Below, one piece after another: positions 4,865 to 5,380 of a DNA stretch of 5,380 bases; positions within the stretch are counted from its first letter, which is position 1, and every line of letters begins with the position of its first letter. The notes beneath the pieces are model-generated. The model did not search any database. It had not been told where the DNA came from and saw only the letters and a list, made by a program, of their open reading frames with translations. Made by a program: the position numbers and the translations under genes. Origin of the DNA: an uncultured Planctomycetota bacterium (GTDB lineage Bacteria > Planctomycetota > SZUA-567 > JAFGNG01). Location of the stretch: contig CAMZKK010000062.1 of assembly GCA_947311175.1 (NCBI GenBank), positions 1-5,380 of the forward strand, read 5' to 3'.

Positions 4865-5380
4865 TTATTTTCCTCCTTTCGGTGATAAAATTACATAACT
4901 GGGTAGTCCAATTAATTTATAACGATTAAGTAAATTTGACACTCTTGGGTCAGAGATGTTTTCTGCTTGGAATTTTACAAGGATAAATTTTTTAAGTGAT
5001 TTTTTTACCTTTTCATTACTAAAGGTTAATTCATCCATGTACTTGCAGTTTTTACACCAAGTTGCCCAAAAATCAATAAATACCGGACGACCTTGTTGTT
5101 GAGATTGCTCAAGGGCGATTTCAAGTCTTTTGAATGATGTTTCCGTTACATCTTTATTTTGAACAAGACTTAATCCTATTGACAAATAGTATCCAGCCAT
5201 AGCGAGAATTAATATGCCAAATGCGTATTTGACCTTGTTCATCCATGTCCCCGGTTTAGGGAGAAACGATGAACCTCCGCCAACGATTGGCCAAGGTAGT
5301 GCCATTCCTATGCCAAGAGCAAATGGTAGAATGAGAGCTGACCTTGTGCCGGTAGCATATTGTGATGATGCTTCTAAAAG
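4865..5380 (-). CDS. dsbD: DsbD-like thiol:disulfide interchange protein, C-terminal part (N-terminus beyond window)
   Basis: The frame is open from the right edge (5380) to TAA at 4865, giving 171 residues, so the true start lies outside. DsbD passes electrons from cytoplasmic thioredoxin across the inner membrane to periplasmic disulfides. Seen here are the end of the membrane domain, with SSQYATGTRSALILPFALGIG and MALPWPIVGGG (last helices at about residues 15-36 and 49-73 of the visible part), and then a periplasmic thioredoxin domain with FIDFWATWCKNCKYM. The active-site cysteines are C109 and C112 of the visible part, and the cis-proline is P160 in GLPSY. The protein stops about 11 residues after the cis-proline (VILSPKGGK), whereas DsbD gamma domains normally continue some 30 residues with another strand and helix. 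No matching continuation was found in the other frames downstream. The gene is followed after 55 bp by the secreted Cys-rich protein, a plausible client. Family assignment is firm; the exact subtype (DsbD or a shorter ScsB/CcdA-Trx form) is not. Confidence 0.85.
   Translation of the reverse strand, partial: LLEASSQYATGTRSALILPFALGIGMALPWPIVGGGSSFLPKPGTWMNKVKYAFGILILAMAGYYLSIGLSLVQNKDVTETSFKRLEIALEQSQQQGRPVFIDFWATWCKNCKYMDELTFSNEKVKKSLKKFILVKFQAENISDPRVSNLLNRYKLIGLPSYVILSPKGGK

Noticed and set aside
4809..4873. Programmed frameshift fusing the DsbD-like gene to the Cys-rich protein
   Set aside because: A one-base shift does give an open path into the next gene. However, the linking residues are not thioredoxin-like, and the downstream gene has its own strong ribosome site and signal peptide.

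Overview
The window looks like a piece of a moderately AT-rich Gram-negative bacterial chromosome. It carries housekeeping and envelope genes, with no sign of a phage, insertion sequence, CRISPR array or RNA gene. The duplicated 'TRASH/YHS-like' metal-binding domains with a Cys-rich tail, next to a DsbD-type thioredoxin protein, recall members of the PVC group (Planctomycetes, Lentisphaerae and relatives). This placement rests on remembered resemblance only and is weak.

Layout. (a) 1-2108, minus strand: a two-gene unit. A divergent class I isoprenoid-synthase-like protein (1104-2108) is followed after 10 nt by a LolC/LolE/MacB-type ABC transporter permease (1-1093, cut by the left edge). (b) 2109-2358: a 250-bp divergent intergenic region with a good sigma70-like promoter toward the minus unit, one or two candidate promoters toward the plus unit, a hairpin or operator-like inverted repeat, and five copies of a TCTCA/TGAGA motif. 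(c) 2365-4092, plus strand: a subgroup Ic aspartate aminotransferase and greA, separated by 33 bp and probably co-transcribed. (d) 4125-4160: a strong hairpin between convergent genes, likely a bidirectional terminator. (e) 4186-5380, minus strand: the C-terminal part of a DsbD-like thiol:disulfide interchange protein (cut by the right edge) and, 55 bp downstream, a secreted Cys-rich protein with two nearly identical metal-binding domains.

How the genes may work together. The aminotransferase and GreA are housekeeping functions (amino-acid metabolism; rescue of backtracked RNA polymerase). DsbD and the secreted Cys-rich protein plausibly form a periplasmic thiol/metal module, in which DsbD would supply reducing power and the TRASH-like protein would bind a soft metal such as copper. 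The isoprenoid-synthase-like protein paired with an ABC permease is the least explained part. It keeps the second Asp-rich motif and a KT motif, has an altered first Asp-rich motif, and lacks the usual GKRxR substrate-binding motif, so its product is not predictable. The permease partner suggests a lipid or envelope role, which is inference.

I see no clearly novel defence or mobile system here. The points most worth checking are the isoprenoid-synthase/permease pair, the recent 183-bp-period duplication in the metal-binding gene, the truncated thioredoxin fold of the DsbD-like protein, and the motif-rich divergent promoter region.
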